Part shown: in pieces, positions 1-10,800 of the stretch
Layout of the letters: each line of letters starts with the position of its first letter
How positions within the stretch are numbered: position 1 is the first letter of the stretch
Origin: Mugil cephalus
Taxonomy: Eukaryota; Chordata; Actinopteri; Mugiliformes; Mugilidae
NCBI RefSeq assembly: GCF_022458985.1
Contig: NC_061790.1
Coordinates: 3,149,001 to 3,213,000 of the forward strand
Direction: 5' to 3'
DNA: 64,000 nucleotides
Position numbers and translations under genes: made by a program
Notes under the pieces: generated by a model
The model's input: only the letters and a program-made list of their open reading frames with translations
Told to the model about the DNA's origin: nothing
Database searches by the model: none

Positions 1-433
1 TCACACAATGGTATATTCTGACGTCTCTTCTTTGCCCAAAAAAGTGACTAGTGATAAATCTAGAACTATTTCTGTTGCTCATTGAGCGACTCTGATATGA
101 AGGCACATATCGCTCTTCTTTCTCTTCTCAACGAGCTGTGGGTGTGTTGCTCCGCCCCCCCACCCACAGATAGTCCCTCCTTCCCTCCCAGGCGTCCACC
201 TCCAGGTCTGACCAATGGGTTGGGGTGATGAAGCCCATGTGTGCAAAAAGCTGCAGTTCACTGAGTGGCCACTTGAGGCTTAAACGTGTCCAATCAGCAA
301 AGACACGGTGTCTGTGTTCAAAGAATTTAACATTCGTCGACACTATGAGACCGGCAACGGAGGGCTGGTGGATGGTGACAAATGTTTGAGCTATTTCAGC
401 CACATAAAGAGACCAGGAACTAAAACTACAGAC

Positions 434-499
434 ATGAACAAGTTCATCTTTCTATCTCTATCTGTGGTTTGGTTTAATGCTGTGGTCGGCCATGACTGA
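434..499 (+). other. Tiny secreted-peptide-like ORF, function unknown
   Basis: A 21-codon ORF starts with MNKFIFLSLSVVWF and reads like a cleavable signal sequence, then stops after GHD. A CATAAAG box lies about 30 bases upstream. A near-identical stretch lies at about 9285-9355, but there the start codon is ACG. The shared stretch belongs to a duplicated block that also contains the receptor signal-peptide exon. It may be a first exon of a lost gene or chance sequence. Bases 1-433 hold nothing else I can recognise. Confidence 0.2.
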
Positions 500-911
500 C
501 AACAACTACAACATCCTGTTAACAACACACAGTACAAAGGTTGTCAAGATGTGAAGACAATGGTGAGAATCAAGATACATTTATCTTCTTAATCTTAATT
601 TAAAGGATTTTATTTCATCTGACTGCAGCATTTGATTCAAAATTAATCAAAGCACAGACACTTGAATGGATCTGTATCAACAATGAGTCTATATTTATTT
701 TAAACCACATGTTGAATCTAAAATATATGACTCAATTGAACTGTTAGAAATTTTCACTTTGTTCTTGACATGCAAATAACTTCAGTGTGTCATTCAGCAT
801 AGTGCGTCTGGGCGATCAACACAATCCATCTGAGCTCATCTCGTTGCTAAATATTAGAGACTCTTCAGCATATATCATCCACTTTTTATATAGAAGTTAA
901 TGAATCCTTAC

Positions 912-975
912 CTGTAAACTGAAGCATCAGTATCATCAGTGACAACAGTTTAATCCATTTGAATTCATCCATCAT
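912..975 (-). CDS. Signal-peptide exon of an Ig receptor (rest off-window or lost)
   Basis: This 64-base exon encodes a signal peptide beginning MMDEFKWIKLLSLMILM and ending LQFTG. It closes with CAG and a GTAAGG donor in phase 1, exactly like the first exons of the four complete receptors further right. No D1, D2 or membrane exon follows within bases 1-911. The gene therefore either continues beyond the left edge or is a remnant. Introns of 0.1-3.1 kb after this exon elsewhere in the array make continuation plausible. An in-frame upstream Met near 1077 is ignored, because it would bury the hydrophobic core behind about 35 charged residues. Confidence 0.6.
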
Positions 976-1075
976 TCTTGTCCGTCTTTCTCTGTCTTCC
1001 TCCTTCTTAGAACTGTCACACTGTCTAAAATAGTTCTCCTTGTAGAGAGACACAGCGTTGACACTCTGTGATGTC

Positions 1076-1145
1076 ACTTCCTTATATTGACTGCTAGTCT
1101 CTTTCTAGTGTGTGCAGAAAGAAGGTAACGCCTCTAACTTCCTCA
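1076..1145 (-). promoter_or_regulatory. Paired ETS/PU.1-like sites upstream of the signal-peptide exon
   Basis: On the minus strand, TAAGGAAGTGA (complement of 1074-1084) and GAGGAAGTT (about 1136-1145) lie about 100 and 165 bases before the start codon. The same pair with the same spacing lies before the signal-peptide exons at 9831, 11391 and 17024. The GGAAGT core is known as an ETS/PU.1 site in myeloid promoters. Promoter activity is inferred. Confidence 0.4.
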
Positions 1146-1782
1146 CTGTGTACAAGGCAGTGATGCAGGGTTTGACTCTGTGACCTCTACTATTAATTTA
1201 TGATATATAAATAGTCTTTACCAAAATGACAAAGAGACTTTGATATACCGCTCTGTGTCTAAACTAAAGCAAGATCTTTAGCAGCTGAGTGAAGCAGCAT
1301 ATTGGTGTGACTACAAAACCACAATAAGAACAACACGTGCACATGGTGTCCACTCCCATTGTGCATTCATGGCAGTGACGTGTTTGTGGTCTTAAAATAA
1401 GAAGAAGACAAACGTGTTAAGATTGTTAGTGAAGATAAATATATGCAAAACTGCAGCCCTCAGTCTTTTGTTGGTTAATGTTTCTTAGTGACCTGAGCAG
1501 AGTTAAACTACTCACCCATACAAACTAGTTAGGTTGTTGTGGATGTACAACAGTAACTAGGGTCTGTGGTTTCATCATTGTCACAACTGTCAAGTGTCCT
1601 TTATTTAGTGAGATACAGCTTTAAACTTTGCACAATGTCACTTCCTTGTTCTTACTGCTCGTCTCTTTGTCAGCCTAACTCAGACACGCGCAGACAATTT
1701 AAGATATACAGAAATCAGATAACTCGGACTTCAATGTGTCCAGAGCGATGATATTATTCATATTTCCTCAGTTTATCCTAAG

Positions 1783-1900
1783 GCGTGCCCCAGGGATCAA
1801 TCCTGGTACCACTCCTATTCATTCACATTTACCAATAGTCTTGATCAAAATATATCTGATTCAAAATTCTAGTTGTATGCAGATGATATTGTGGTGTAGT
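1783..1900 (+). mobile_element. LINE reverse-transcriptase fossil
   Basis: The plus strand reads GVPQGSILVPLLF at 1783-1821 and, in another frame, LYADDIVV at about 1871-1894. These are the motif-4 and catalytic YADD blocks of a non-LTR reverse transcriptase. The frame breaks between them and a stop follows. Similar remnants lie upstream of other signal-peptide exons in the array (11567, 27247, 31165). Confidence 0.65.
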
Positions 1901-1994
1901 GGTCAAAACCAGACTGTTTCATAGCTGTGTGAGGCAACATGAGGCCTTGACATTAAAACCATGTGAAATGAACATTGTGTCCCTTCCCACGGTG

Positions 1995-2260
1995 CATTTG
2001 TGACAGTGATGTGTTTGACGTCTTATAAAGAGGAAGGTGACGCATGTGTGAAGATTGTTAATTAGCTAAATGTTTCCACTGATGCATCTTTTAAAGATAG
2101 GACCATGTGATCAACCACCAAAAACTGACCCTCGGTGTTGAAGATGCAGCTCACTGATAAGATGATATTTTAGTTGTCTGAAACATTTGGTTCCTCATTG
2201 TGAGTCTTTGTGAGAACTGATGGGGAAGTGTTTTCTTCAGAATGTGAGTGTGAACCAAGC
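1995..2260. repeat. Array upstream block, copy 1 of 3
   Basis: This block contains the stretch GTGAAGATTGTTAATT, then a GATGCATCTTTTAAAG core and GATGCAGCTCACTGATAAGA. It recurs almost unchanged at about 10183-10400 and 17835-18040. It marks the flank of the duplicated receptor unit. No coding potential is seen. Confidence 0.7.
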
Positions 2261-2416
2261 AGACACCAGAGGCTGCATGGCTGAGCTGAAAGAGCCTGTT
2301 GCCAGTTTGATGAGCATGTGCATGATGACTTGAGACAAGACCCAGAAGATCAGCTGAGGATATTTGACTACTCGGTCATGCCAGACTTTTTAAATGTAAT
2401 TGACACTTAAAAGCTC

Positions 2417-2640
2417 AAAGGCCACCATATGGTAGGCCAAGCATGGGTCCTCCAGTCTCTTGTTTCTCTTCCTCATTCTGCTTATGTGTCTCCGGGTCCT
2501 GCCCCTCAGATGTGGATATCTCCCTTACTGATGTTTCTAAGCCTGCAGACGTCACTATTTCTGTTCCTGTTTCTCTTGACCTGCCCACATGCATGTGTGG
2601 TGTCACCTGCCATCTCGTGCTGGGCCACATCTAAAATAAT
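2417..2640. repeat. Dispersed repeat beginning AAAGGCCACCATATGGTAGG
   Basis: The segment is shared with about 10627-10800 and 18436-18530, each time following the upstream block. ORFs across it are not conserved between copies, so I treat it as non-coding. The adjoining 2640-2980 holds no recognisable feature. Confidence 0.55.
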
Positions 2641-2984
2641 TGATTAGTTCCATCTAATAAGGGCTGGACTGCTCTTTCACTCTATCACTATGTGCCCTAT
2701 TGTTGACTTAGCTCCTCTATTCGGACACCCTTACCCTCCCATCTCTCCAGAGATCTACAGAGCACCCCCCTGGACCCCGTCAATCCTGAGTGAGGTGACT
2801 TTGAAAGCACAGGACCCTGCACACCAACAGTTCCTGCCAGCACCACATGCCATCCTTCCACATCTCCTCTGTCCTTTCTTCTCCCCCTCTACATACTAAG
2901 GTGTAACACTGCCCTCCCTGCCACATAAGGTCACTCTGCTCAATAAAGATCAACAAACTAGCTCCCAGGGAGAGCCAGTGATGG

Positions 2985-3890
2985 TAGACCTAAGTGCAGG
3001 ACCATGGGAGATGAGGCCGGGGTTCAAAGAAAATTCATTTAAATGGATGAATTTATTTGATGAAAAACAAAAGGCACTACACACATGGCACGTAAGCAAA
3101 ATCATGGCATGAACAAAAACACAGGAACATGGCATGAGGACAAAAACGACATGAAGAATGTAACGACACGACAGGGAACAAGGTGAAAGGCAGACACAAG
3201 AGAGCTGAGGGATGATGAGACACAAGTGAAACAAATCAGGGCAGTCAATGGAAGACACGGGGAGTAACACAAAACAAGAAACCAAGGAAGTTAACAAAAT
3301 AAAAGAGGAAACTCAAACATATTGGACACAGACAAGACACAGAATCATTACAGTACTCCCACCTCAGGGGACGGATGCCAGACATCACTATGAAGACCAA
3401 AACAAAAGTCCAAATACAACAGGGTGGGCGGAGGGGGGTGTGAAAGGGATTGAACTCAGACAAAAAGAACAACGTCCAGGGAGTCTCTAGAGTCTCTGGA
3501 GTTCTGGAGGACAACTGGGCAGAAAGGACAGGTTGTTCTGGCGTCGTCATAGGAGGAGCCGGAGGAGGAATAGAAATAGTCGTGTCATTCTCTCAGGAAT
3601 GTGAGTTTTGCGGTTGGATCCAGGTGCAGGACGAAAGTCGATGAGGCTGGGGTTCAAACCAAAAGGGATTTAATGAAAAATGAAATGTGCTGCAGACATG
3701 GCAGGGAAGCAAACAATGGAATGAACAAATGGGGACAAAAACAACGCAACGACTAAAACAACTTGACAAGGACAAATGGAAACACAGGGCTGTACATATA
3801 AAAGAGAGACAAAGGATGATGAGACACAAATGAAACAAATCAGAGAAATCAATGGAAAACACAGGGAGTAATATGAAACTTTGTTTTTTT
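2985..3890 (-). mobile_element. Internally deleted LTR-type element
   Basis: Two diverged direct repeats, about 2995-3310 and 3615-3890, share GTGCAGGAC, GATGAGGC and GGGGTTCAAA. They also share a matching 3' part around ACAAATGAAACAAATCAG. On the minus strand the right repeat has a TATATG box. The roughly 300 bases between them have no intact gag or pol. The layout matches the element at 20815-22500, so I read it as an LTR pair around a collapsed interior. Family assignment is inferred. Confidence 0.5.
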
Positions 3891-3892
3891 CG

Positions 3893-4107
3893 CTGTCTGC
3901 CAAACCAGGAAGTGAAAGGTGATGATACTTCCTACAGTATCTCTGTAGAATGAGATGAGATGTGGGGGTGGGGCCAGTTTTCCTGAGTCTGTGAAGTGAG
4001 TTGAGCTGCTGTTGTACTTTCTTGATGACCACTGTGGTGTTGGAGGATGAGGTGAGCTCATCAGCAACGTGGACACTGAGGTATTTCACACTGCTGGGCC
4101 TCTCCAC
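3893..4107 (-). mobile_element. LINE reverse-transcriptase C-terminal fragment
   Basis: The minus-strand translation VKYLSVHVADELTSSSNTT followed by a Gln-rich helix and LHRLRKTG matches the thumb region seen at the end of many fish non-LTR reverse transcriptases (VKYLGVHI..LTW..NT). The reading frame shifts soon after, around the FYR segment. It is a dead fragment with no matching 5' part nearby. Confidence 0.7.
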
Positions 4108-4139
4108 AGCAGTGTGCAGATGCTGCTATATTTGGTGGA

Positions 4140-4812
4140 AATTCTATCTTGTGGGGCTCTTTTAACTCTATAGGCTCTATACTGTGGTGGATCTAGACCT
4201 GCATCAAGGCATTTCTTCACCAGGCGTTAACATTTCATCACTATAGGTGTGAGAGCCAAAAGTCAAATGTCATAGCAGCCTGTAGGCAGACACATAAACT
4301 CAGACAGGTGAAGCACAAAGGATGAATCAAACTAAATGAAATATAAAACACAAACTTACATGAACGTCAAAAACCAGGCGAGAGCTGGTAAACTGCACAC
4401 AGATATGAATTGTGGAACAGTTGTATAAATATTGAGCTGACTAACGTGTGATCATTTTACTAGAAAGGGGTTGGACACAAATGCAAGAGACAAAGCTTTA
4501 AGTAGTAAAATTCAATTTAATGAAATTTAATCGTTGAATAAAAATCTGTGCAGCAAAAAGCAAAATGAATACAATAAGTCCAACAAAAGCCAAACAACAA
4601 AGAGAGCACACAACACTTTATCCACAACTTAGTCCAAAAATATAAAATAAAAATAAAATCCAAAATCTGAAAGGAGAAGGAGGTGGATACAGGTGAGTAG
4701 AGAGATGAGGAAGATGAAGTGATGGAAAGAAGTGTGAAAATGGAGGAGGAATGGAGGCTGTTGAGAAATATATGGTAGATGATGCTGAAGTTGTTGATCA
4801 GAGGTGGAAGGC
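4140..4812 (-). other. Probable 3' UTR and flank of receptor copy 1
   Basis: The stretch follows the stop codon of copy 1 on the minus strand. ATTAAA poly(A)-type signals lie opposite 4516-4521 and 4526-4531. Bases 4815-4840 and the following region closely match the corresponding downstream sequence of copy 3 (about 23870-24007), so the UTR was duplicated with the gene. No ORF here is supported. Confidence 0.45.
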
Positions 4813-5358
4813 TCAAACTTCATCATCTTCATCATCACAAACCTGTAAAAAACAAAAGTGTAACTTCTCTGATCTCTAAGCCTCCAACACATGAATAACT
4901 CCACTCTGTAAAGATACCAGAGACATTAAACTCCAGTCATTTGGTAAATAATTTGAATCAAAGCAGTAAAAACCTTTTTCATTCAGTTTCTAAAACTCAC
5001 AGCGTTTCCATCCGTCTGTGTTGTTTTCCCTAAAAAAAGACGAGAAGGAGTTAAGTTCATGTTCCACAGTGATAATCCAGGTTCATCCAGACCTCTTGTT
5101 CATATATTCATCATCTCACCTTTAGTTCTTGTCCAGATGTTGACGGCCACAACAGCTGTTGAGAGTGCTGCTACACCCACAGCTACAATGATGGACCTCC
5201 ACCAGCCTGGAAGACAATGAAGACAGGAAAACATGTTTCAGCTGCAGCTTTCTGTTCTCAGGAAAAGAGACTTTCACAACGATTATTAAGAGGACGACTA
5301 AAACCACAGCAACAATGATGTACAACACATCTGGAATAGAGATACAATAATCTCTGAT

Positions 5359-5418
<60 letters not shown>

Positions 5419-8400
5419 AATGTAAATTGTAAAAATATTGGGTCCTTACATGTCGTAATTGTTGAGGTGTCCTTGGTTTCAGTCTCTGTTGTTGTTACAT
5501 CAGTTCTTCTGTTGTTCTCAGTTGAATGTTCTGATTCAGTTGGAGCTGATGTTGTTGGTTTTCTGTCCTCACCTGAAAAAACAAACAAAAAATATATAAA
5601 ACATTAAACCTTTGATCTATAAAATAAAGAATTAGACCAAGAACATGATAATCTCCACTCATCACAGACTGAGACATCACCTCGTAATTTTGTTGAGGTG
5701 CTTTTGCTTGTAGACTCTTTTGTTGTTACATCAGATCTTCTGTTGTTCTCAGCTGAATGTTCTGATTCAGTTGGAGCTGATGTTGGTGGTTCTGTGTTCT
5801 CACCTGAACAAAACAAAAACTACTCATTAAGAACTGTTGTATAAATGGAGTTTTAATTATTTAACAACTCAGAAAAATCTCAGTTTGTTTCTCACCTGAT
5901 GGACGACGGCTGAAGGGAAAACGCTTCACTTCATTAGTCTCTGTAGTTACTTGACACTTAAACAGTTCATATCTTGATGTGTAACTGGAATGAGAAGTCA
6001 GAAACTTGACAGAAGCAGAGCAGGAAGACTGTGATGTTATTAATTCCTTGTGATCTTTGTCCACTTCTTGACCTCTGTTCAGCCACTTCACTGAATGTCT
6101 ACATGTTTCATATGTCCTCACAGAGCAGGTTAAAGTCACCTGATCAGTTTGATTGTGTTCAGTCACTGGTGAAGATGGATTGGAAGAGAAAGACAAAGTT
6201 AGTGAGATTAACTTCATTATTCTAATCATAATTATTGTCATGTTTCAGTGTGTTGTTCTAATGAGACACTTTGAGATGAAAACATTATGATATAAATACT
6301 CACTGGTTACAACAGACAGAACAACCTGAGCATCTGGACCTTGTTGTTGTCCTGATTTGTCAAACTGTCTGCAGGTGTAACGACCAGCATCATCATCTGT
6401 GACCTTCTTTATAACCAGAGAACAGTTTGTTGTAACTCTCAGTCTGTCTGGTTTAGATCTGATCTGTCCAAGATTAACCAGCTCTACGTGTACTCTGCTT
6501 CTTGAACCAACAAACAACCAGGTTGTACTGTCACAGTTACGATGATCATTTATCACATTTTCACAAGACAAAGTGACGTCATCTCCATCTCTGACAGTGA
6601 AGTAGAGGTGAAGCTGTCTGCTTAGTGTTCCTGAGAATATGACAGAGAAACAAACATGTTTCTATTAATGTCAGAGTGACGATCATTTCAGATACAACAC
6701 AACATTGTGTTCACATGTTCCTCATCCCTGACTGTCAAGACTGAACTAACCTCAGAGACAACACACAACATGGCTACCTTGGTTCATCTAAGATTATTTC
6801 ATTTCATTTTGTTTCATTTATTTCATAGGGACATTATAAAATTAAATGCACATTAATCATCTTAATAGTGAATGTGTCAGTGTTAACAAATGGGCTTCAG
6901 AGGTATAGAGGTTTAGATTAGATTAGATTTTTTAAGAACCATTATCATACCTGTGAAAAAACTAAAAGTCAAAGTTGTTAAAATTGAAAAGTAAAAATAT
7001 TCATCCATTACTAAAATCCAGGTATAAGCCATTAGCCTAGCTCAAAGATAAAACAATTACATCAACCAGAATAACAGTGAACAACAGAAACAACATGCAG
7101 CTATGAGGCAGATACAGATGACGATGTTCACATATTTAGTTCTTCTGAAGCCAGTCCTTCAGATGGAGACTAAATGTGTTGTTAGAGGTTCAGGTATTTT
7201 ATTCCATAGTTTAGAAGCTCTAACAGAAAAGCACAGTTGACTAAAGGCACTAGATCTATGAGGGATCACACAGTCCCTCTGAGAGCTGCTACAGTCTTTC
7301 TGCTTTATAAAGACACAGAGTGGTGGTGGAGGGGCCTTAACATTTATGGCTTTAAAAAGAAATCAGGCTTCAGTGTGTTTTATGAAGTTCTCACTTAGAC
7401 CTAGACTTATTTTTATCATTGTCATTTTGTATGTACGGGGTGTATACAGAATGAAATTTTGTTGCATACGTGTCCAGAATTTTATCAAGCTACCTGCTAT
7501 AGTTTAAAAAAATCCCCTCTGGAAGGGTTATCAGGACAGGTACGGTGGATACAACTCCAGTCACTTTTATGATTTTATTGCGTTCACACGTACAACAAGC
7601 ATCCACACGCTTGGTAGCTGCTAGCCCACGTTAGTCAGCTCGTTAGCGGCGTTAATTAGAAAGTAATATAGCGACATTAATTAGGTTGTAAACCTGTAAT
7701 GCAACATAAACACAAAACCCAAAATGAATGAATGAAAGATATACTCATTCATATGATATTTAAACACCAACAATGCTAGTCTGCAGCTACTCACCGGCAA
7801 GGCGTACCAGTCCAGACAATTAAACAATGATTTGAAACCAAAAAGTGAGACACCTGCTGGTTCTACAATACGACTCAGGACAATGTGACAGAATTACAGA
7901 TAAAATAAGATAAATTACAATATAAAGTGCAGCAGCGATGAAGATGATAGGGTGACATGTATCATGATGCAAAAATAGTTTAACAGTGAAAAATATCGGT
8001 GCAGAGAATGACAGTAAAAAAGGAGGGAGAACAGTCCATGGTGGGGGTGTGAGGGGTCACTGATGATGTTACAGGCTCGGTACATGCAGCGCTGTGATGA
8101 GGTTCCTGAATGGAGGGAAGAGGGGTCCCGATGATCCTCACCGCTCTCCTCATGTTCTTCCAGTTGGAGGCGCTGCAGCTTCCACACCACACAGAGAGGC
8201 AGCTGGTCAGAATGCTCTCTATGGTGCTTCTGTAGAACGTCTTGAGGACGGGCGGGGGCAGGTGGACAAAGTTTGGGCTTTCTATCCAGCACCTTGAGTG
8301 TTTGCTTATGCAGTGAAAATGAAGAACCACCATAAAAGACGAGCTTTGTTTGATGTTTCTGACACATTGTTGCATCTCACCCTCATGCCCTGATAAGGAC

Positions 8401-9831
8401 ATTTTTTGTGTGTTTTGATAACTTTGTGGTAGTTCTGCTTGTTGGCATCATATTTGGCAAAGATATATATTTTTTTTATTATTATCATATTAGCAAATTT
8501 TCATATTTCAAACTCAAATTCCATAATGCTCCATTTTTACACTGCGTAACCTAAGCTGTTACGCTGTTACCATCAAGGAACTATAGTGTCTTCTTCAAAA
8601 ACAATCTAAAAATAGCATATGTTAATATTTTTTTTCTACATTTTTTTACATCAATCTTTTAGTCCAGTTCAGTTAGAATCATAAATACCAAAAGTTTGAT
8701 TATTCTCTCACTTTTAAACCTTAATATGACAGTGTTTGTGATGGTATCGCAAATTTTTCGAAAAGAAAAACACAAAATATTAAATATTTTCAATAACATA
8801 AAAGCAATGTTTTACAAAAATCTTTTAAACCACTTAAATACTAATCACAAATACCAAAAGTTAGTTTTTTTTTAACTTTCAACCCTTCATTTGCCAGTGT
8901 TTGTGATTTCATTTCTCTTGAAAAAAAAGTGTGTGTTTTATCCTGTTACTTGAAAGTCAGAGAGAATCAGTCTGAATGTGAAAAAAGCCAAAGTGCAGCT
9001 TGCAGCAGGAGTTTCAATGGGTTTTAATGGGAGTGATTCTTTGAAATGGGCACTACAAAAAAATAAAATGAATAAAAATCAATGTTGCTACGGATCATTG
9101 ACATGTCCAAGGCTCTAATGATCCCCCCCAATAAAAATCCACTTTGCATTTTGGTTATTGAATTTTTTTGTGTTTTTTTGTGTTTTTTAATTTAATTTTT
9201 TTTTTCCAAATGTTGAATGTGTCCACACTGGGTCTATAATGACACGCAAACTATTTCAGCCACAGAAACCAGGAACTAAAACTACAGACACGAACAAGTT
9301 CATCTTTCTAACTCTATCTGTGGTTTGGTTTGATGCTGTGGTCGGCCATGACTGACAACAACTACAACATCCTGTTAACAACACACAGTACAAAGGTTGT
9401 CAAGATGTGAAGTCAATGGTGAGGATCAAGATACATTTATCTTCTTAATCTTAATTTAAAGGATTTTATTTCATCTGGCTACAGCATTTGATTCAAAATT
9501 AATCAAAGCACCGACACTTGAATGGATCTGTATCAGCAATGAGTCTATATTTATTTTAAAACACATGTTGAGTCTAAAATATATGACTTGATTGAACTGT
9601 TAGAAATCTTCACTTTGTTCTTGACATGCAAATAACTTCAGTGTATCATTCAGCACAGTGCGTCTGGGCGATCAACACAATCCATCTGAGCTCATTTCGT
9701 TGCTAGATATTAGAGACTCTTCAGTATATTTCATCCACTTTTTATATAAAAGTTAATCAATCCTTACCTGTGAACTGAAGCATCAGTATCATCAGTGACA
9801 ACAGTTTAATCCATTTGAATTCATCCATCAT
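4813..9831 (-). CDS. Two-Ig receptor copy 1, short tail without ITIM
   Basis: Predicted coding exons are 9768-9831 (signal peptide), 6304-6630 (D1), 5896-6165 (D2), 5681-5803 and 5450-5572 (two similar Thr/Ser-rich stalk exons), 5120-5206 (membrane), 5001-5029 and 4813-4842. They total 1053 bases, or 350 residues. D1 is V-like: LSCENV, an extra Cys in NCDSTTW, and GRYTCRQF. D2 has LTCSV, CRHSVKW, SSCSASV and FKCQV. The membrane exon reads WWRSIIVAVGVAALSTAVV and is followed by only about 20 tail residues ending DDEDDEV. No ITIM is present and no charged residue sits mid-membrane, so the signalling route is unclear. It probably acts at the surface of immune cells, judged only by family resemblance. 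Splice sites are canonical, and all junctions are phase 1 until the last intron. The signal-peptide exon lies 3.1 kb from D1, across LINE debris. Confidence 0.8.
5207..5330 (-). other. Second, unspliced membrane segment inside copy 1
   Basis: A good acceptor (TTCCAG) at 5331-5336 precedes VLYIIVAVVLVVLLIIVVK, equivalent to the membrane exon of copy 2 (14175-14258). The sequence after VVK departs from copy 2 and joins the intron that precedes the WWRS membrane exon, so the splice donor is missing. If used, the composite exon 5120-5330 would read through into a Cys-rich tail and stop at 5122-5124, two bases before the exon end. Confidence 0.55.
5361..5421. repeat. (GAAA)n microsatellite in copy 1 intron
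   Basis: About fifteen GAAA units lie between the second stalk exon and the membrane segment. The same repeat occupies the same intron of copy 2 (14285-14356), so it pre-dates their duplication. Confidence 0.9.
6640..7985. other. Intron 1 of copy 1, first part
   Basis: I recognise no gene, RNA or structured element in this stretch. It contains ordinary AT-rich sequence with short interspersed-repeat character around 7130-7330. Confidence 0.4.
7990..8310 (-). mobile_element. LINE reverse-transcriptase C-terminal fragment
   Basis: The minus strand reads KTFYRSTIESILTSCLSVWC, then NWKNMRRAVRIIG. This is the conserved C-terminal YR-IES-LT---WYG--- region of fish non-LTR reverse transcriptases. 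A competing frame over the same bases is its shadow. The fragment is isolated within intron 1 of copy 1. Confidence 0.75.
8400..9239. other. AT-rich intron sequence without features
   Basis: Homopolymer-rich sequence in which two similar segments (about 8640-8730 and 8820-8900) share the phrase AAATACCAAAAGTT. No coding or RNA feature is seen. Confidence 0.4.
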
Positions 9832-10000
9832 TCTTGTCCGTCTTTCTCCGTCTTCCTCCTTCTTAGAACTGTCTCTCTGTCTACAGTAGTTTTCCGTATA
9901 GAGAGACACAGCATCGACACTCTGTGATGTCACTTCCTCATATTGACTGCTAGTCTCTGTCTAGTGTGTGCAGAAAGAAGGAAACACCTCTAACTTCCTC
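9240..10000. repeat. Duplicate of the 410-1150 block
   Basis: The block runs collinear with 410-1150: the MNKFIF-like stretch, AT-rich spacer, signal-peptide exon and 5' leader all match with only scattered changes. It is direct evidence of segmental duplication in the array. Confidence 0.85.
9932..10000 (-). promoter_or_regulatory. Paired ETS/PU.1-like sites of copy 1
   Basis: GAGGAAGTG (complement of 9932-9940) and GAGGAAGT (9993-10000) lie 101-170 bases before the copy 1 start codon, in the arrangement conserved before other copies. Confidence 0.4.
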
Positions 10001-10182
10001 GCAGTGATGCAGGGTTTGACTCTTTGACCTCTACTATTTATTTATGATATATAAATAGTCTTTACTAAAATGACAAAGAGACTGTGATATACAGGTCTAA
10101 CTAAAGCAAGATATTTAGCAGATGAGTGAAGCAGCATATTGGTGTGATGAGAAAACCACAATGAGAACAAGTCACTCCCACG

Positions 10183-10400
10183 GTGCATTTGTGACAGTGA
10201 TGTGTTTGACATCTTATAAAGAGGAAGGTGACGCATGTGTGAAGATTGTTAATTAAGATAAACGTTTCCACTGATGCATCTTTTAAAGACAGGACCATGT
10301 GATCACCTACCAAAAACTGACCCTCAGTGTTGAAGATGCAGCTCACTGATAAGATGATATTTTAGTCGTCTGAAACATTTGGTTCCTCATTGTGAGTCTT
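10183..10400. repeat. Array upstream block, copy 2 of 3
   Basis: Near-identical to 1995-2260, including GATGCATCTTTTAAAG. It sits in the same position relative to the signal-peptide exon at 9831. Confidence 0.7.
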
Positions 10401-10626
10401 TTTGAGAACTGATAGGGAAGTGTTTTCTTCAGAATGTGAGTGTGAACCAAGCAGAAACCAGAGGCTGCATGGCTGAGCTGAAAGAGCCTGTTGCCAGTTT
10501 GATGAGCATGTGCATAATGACTTGAGACAAGACTCAGAAGATCAGCTGAGGATATGTGACTACTCGGTTTTCTTTTATCATGCCAGACTTTTTAAAAGTG
10601 ATTGACACACGTAAAAGGACAAGTCA

Positions 10627-10800
10627 AAGGCCACCCTATGGTAGGCCAAGCATGGGTCCTCCAGTCTCTTGTTTCTCTTCCTCATTCTGCTGATGTGGCT
10701 CCAGGTCCTACCCCTCAGATATGGGTACCTTGTATCTCCCTAACTTCTGTTTCTAAGCCTGCAGACATCACTATTTCTTTTCCTGCCTCTCTTGACCTCT
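10627..10800. repeat. Dispersed repeat, second copy
   Basis: It shares GGCCACCCTATGGTAGGCC and the following T/C-rich run with 2417-2640. ORFs over it differ between copies and are not accepted as genes. Confidence 0.55.

Noticed and set aside
886-1077. Longer start for the signal-peptide exon (MTSQSVNAV...)
   Set aside because: It places the hydrophobic core after about 35 polar residues, and the frame upstream of the MMDEF start is broken in other copies. It is 5' leader.
2415-2647. Overlapping ORFs on both strands
   Set aside because: They lie in a dispersed repeat whose other copies (10627, 18436) do not keep the frames.
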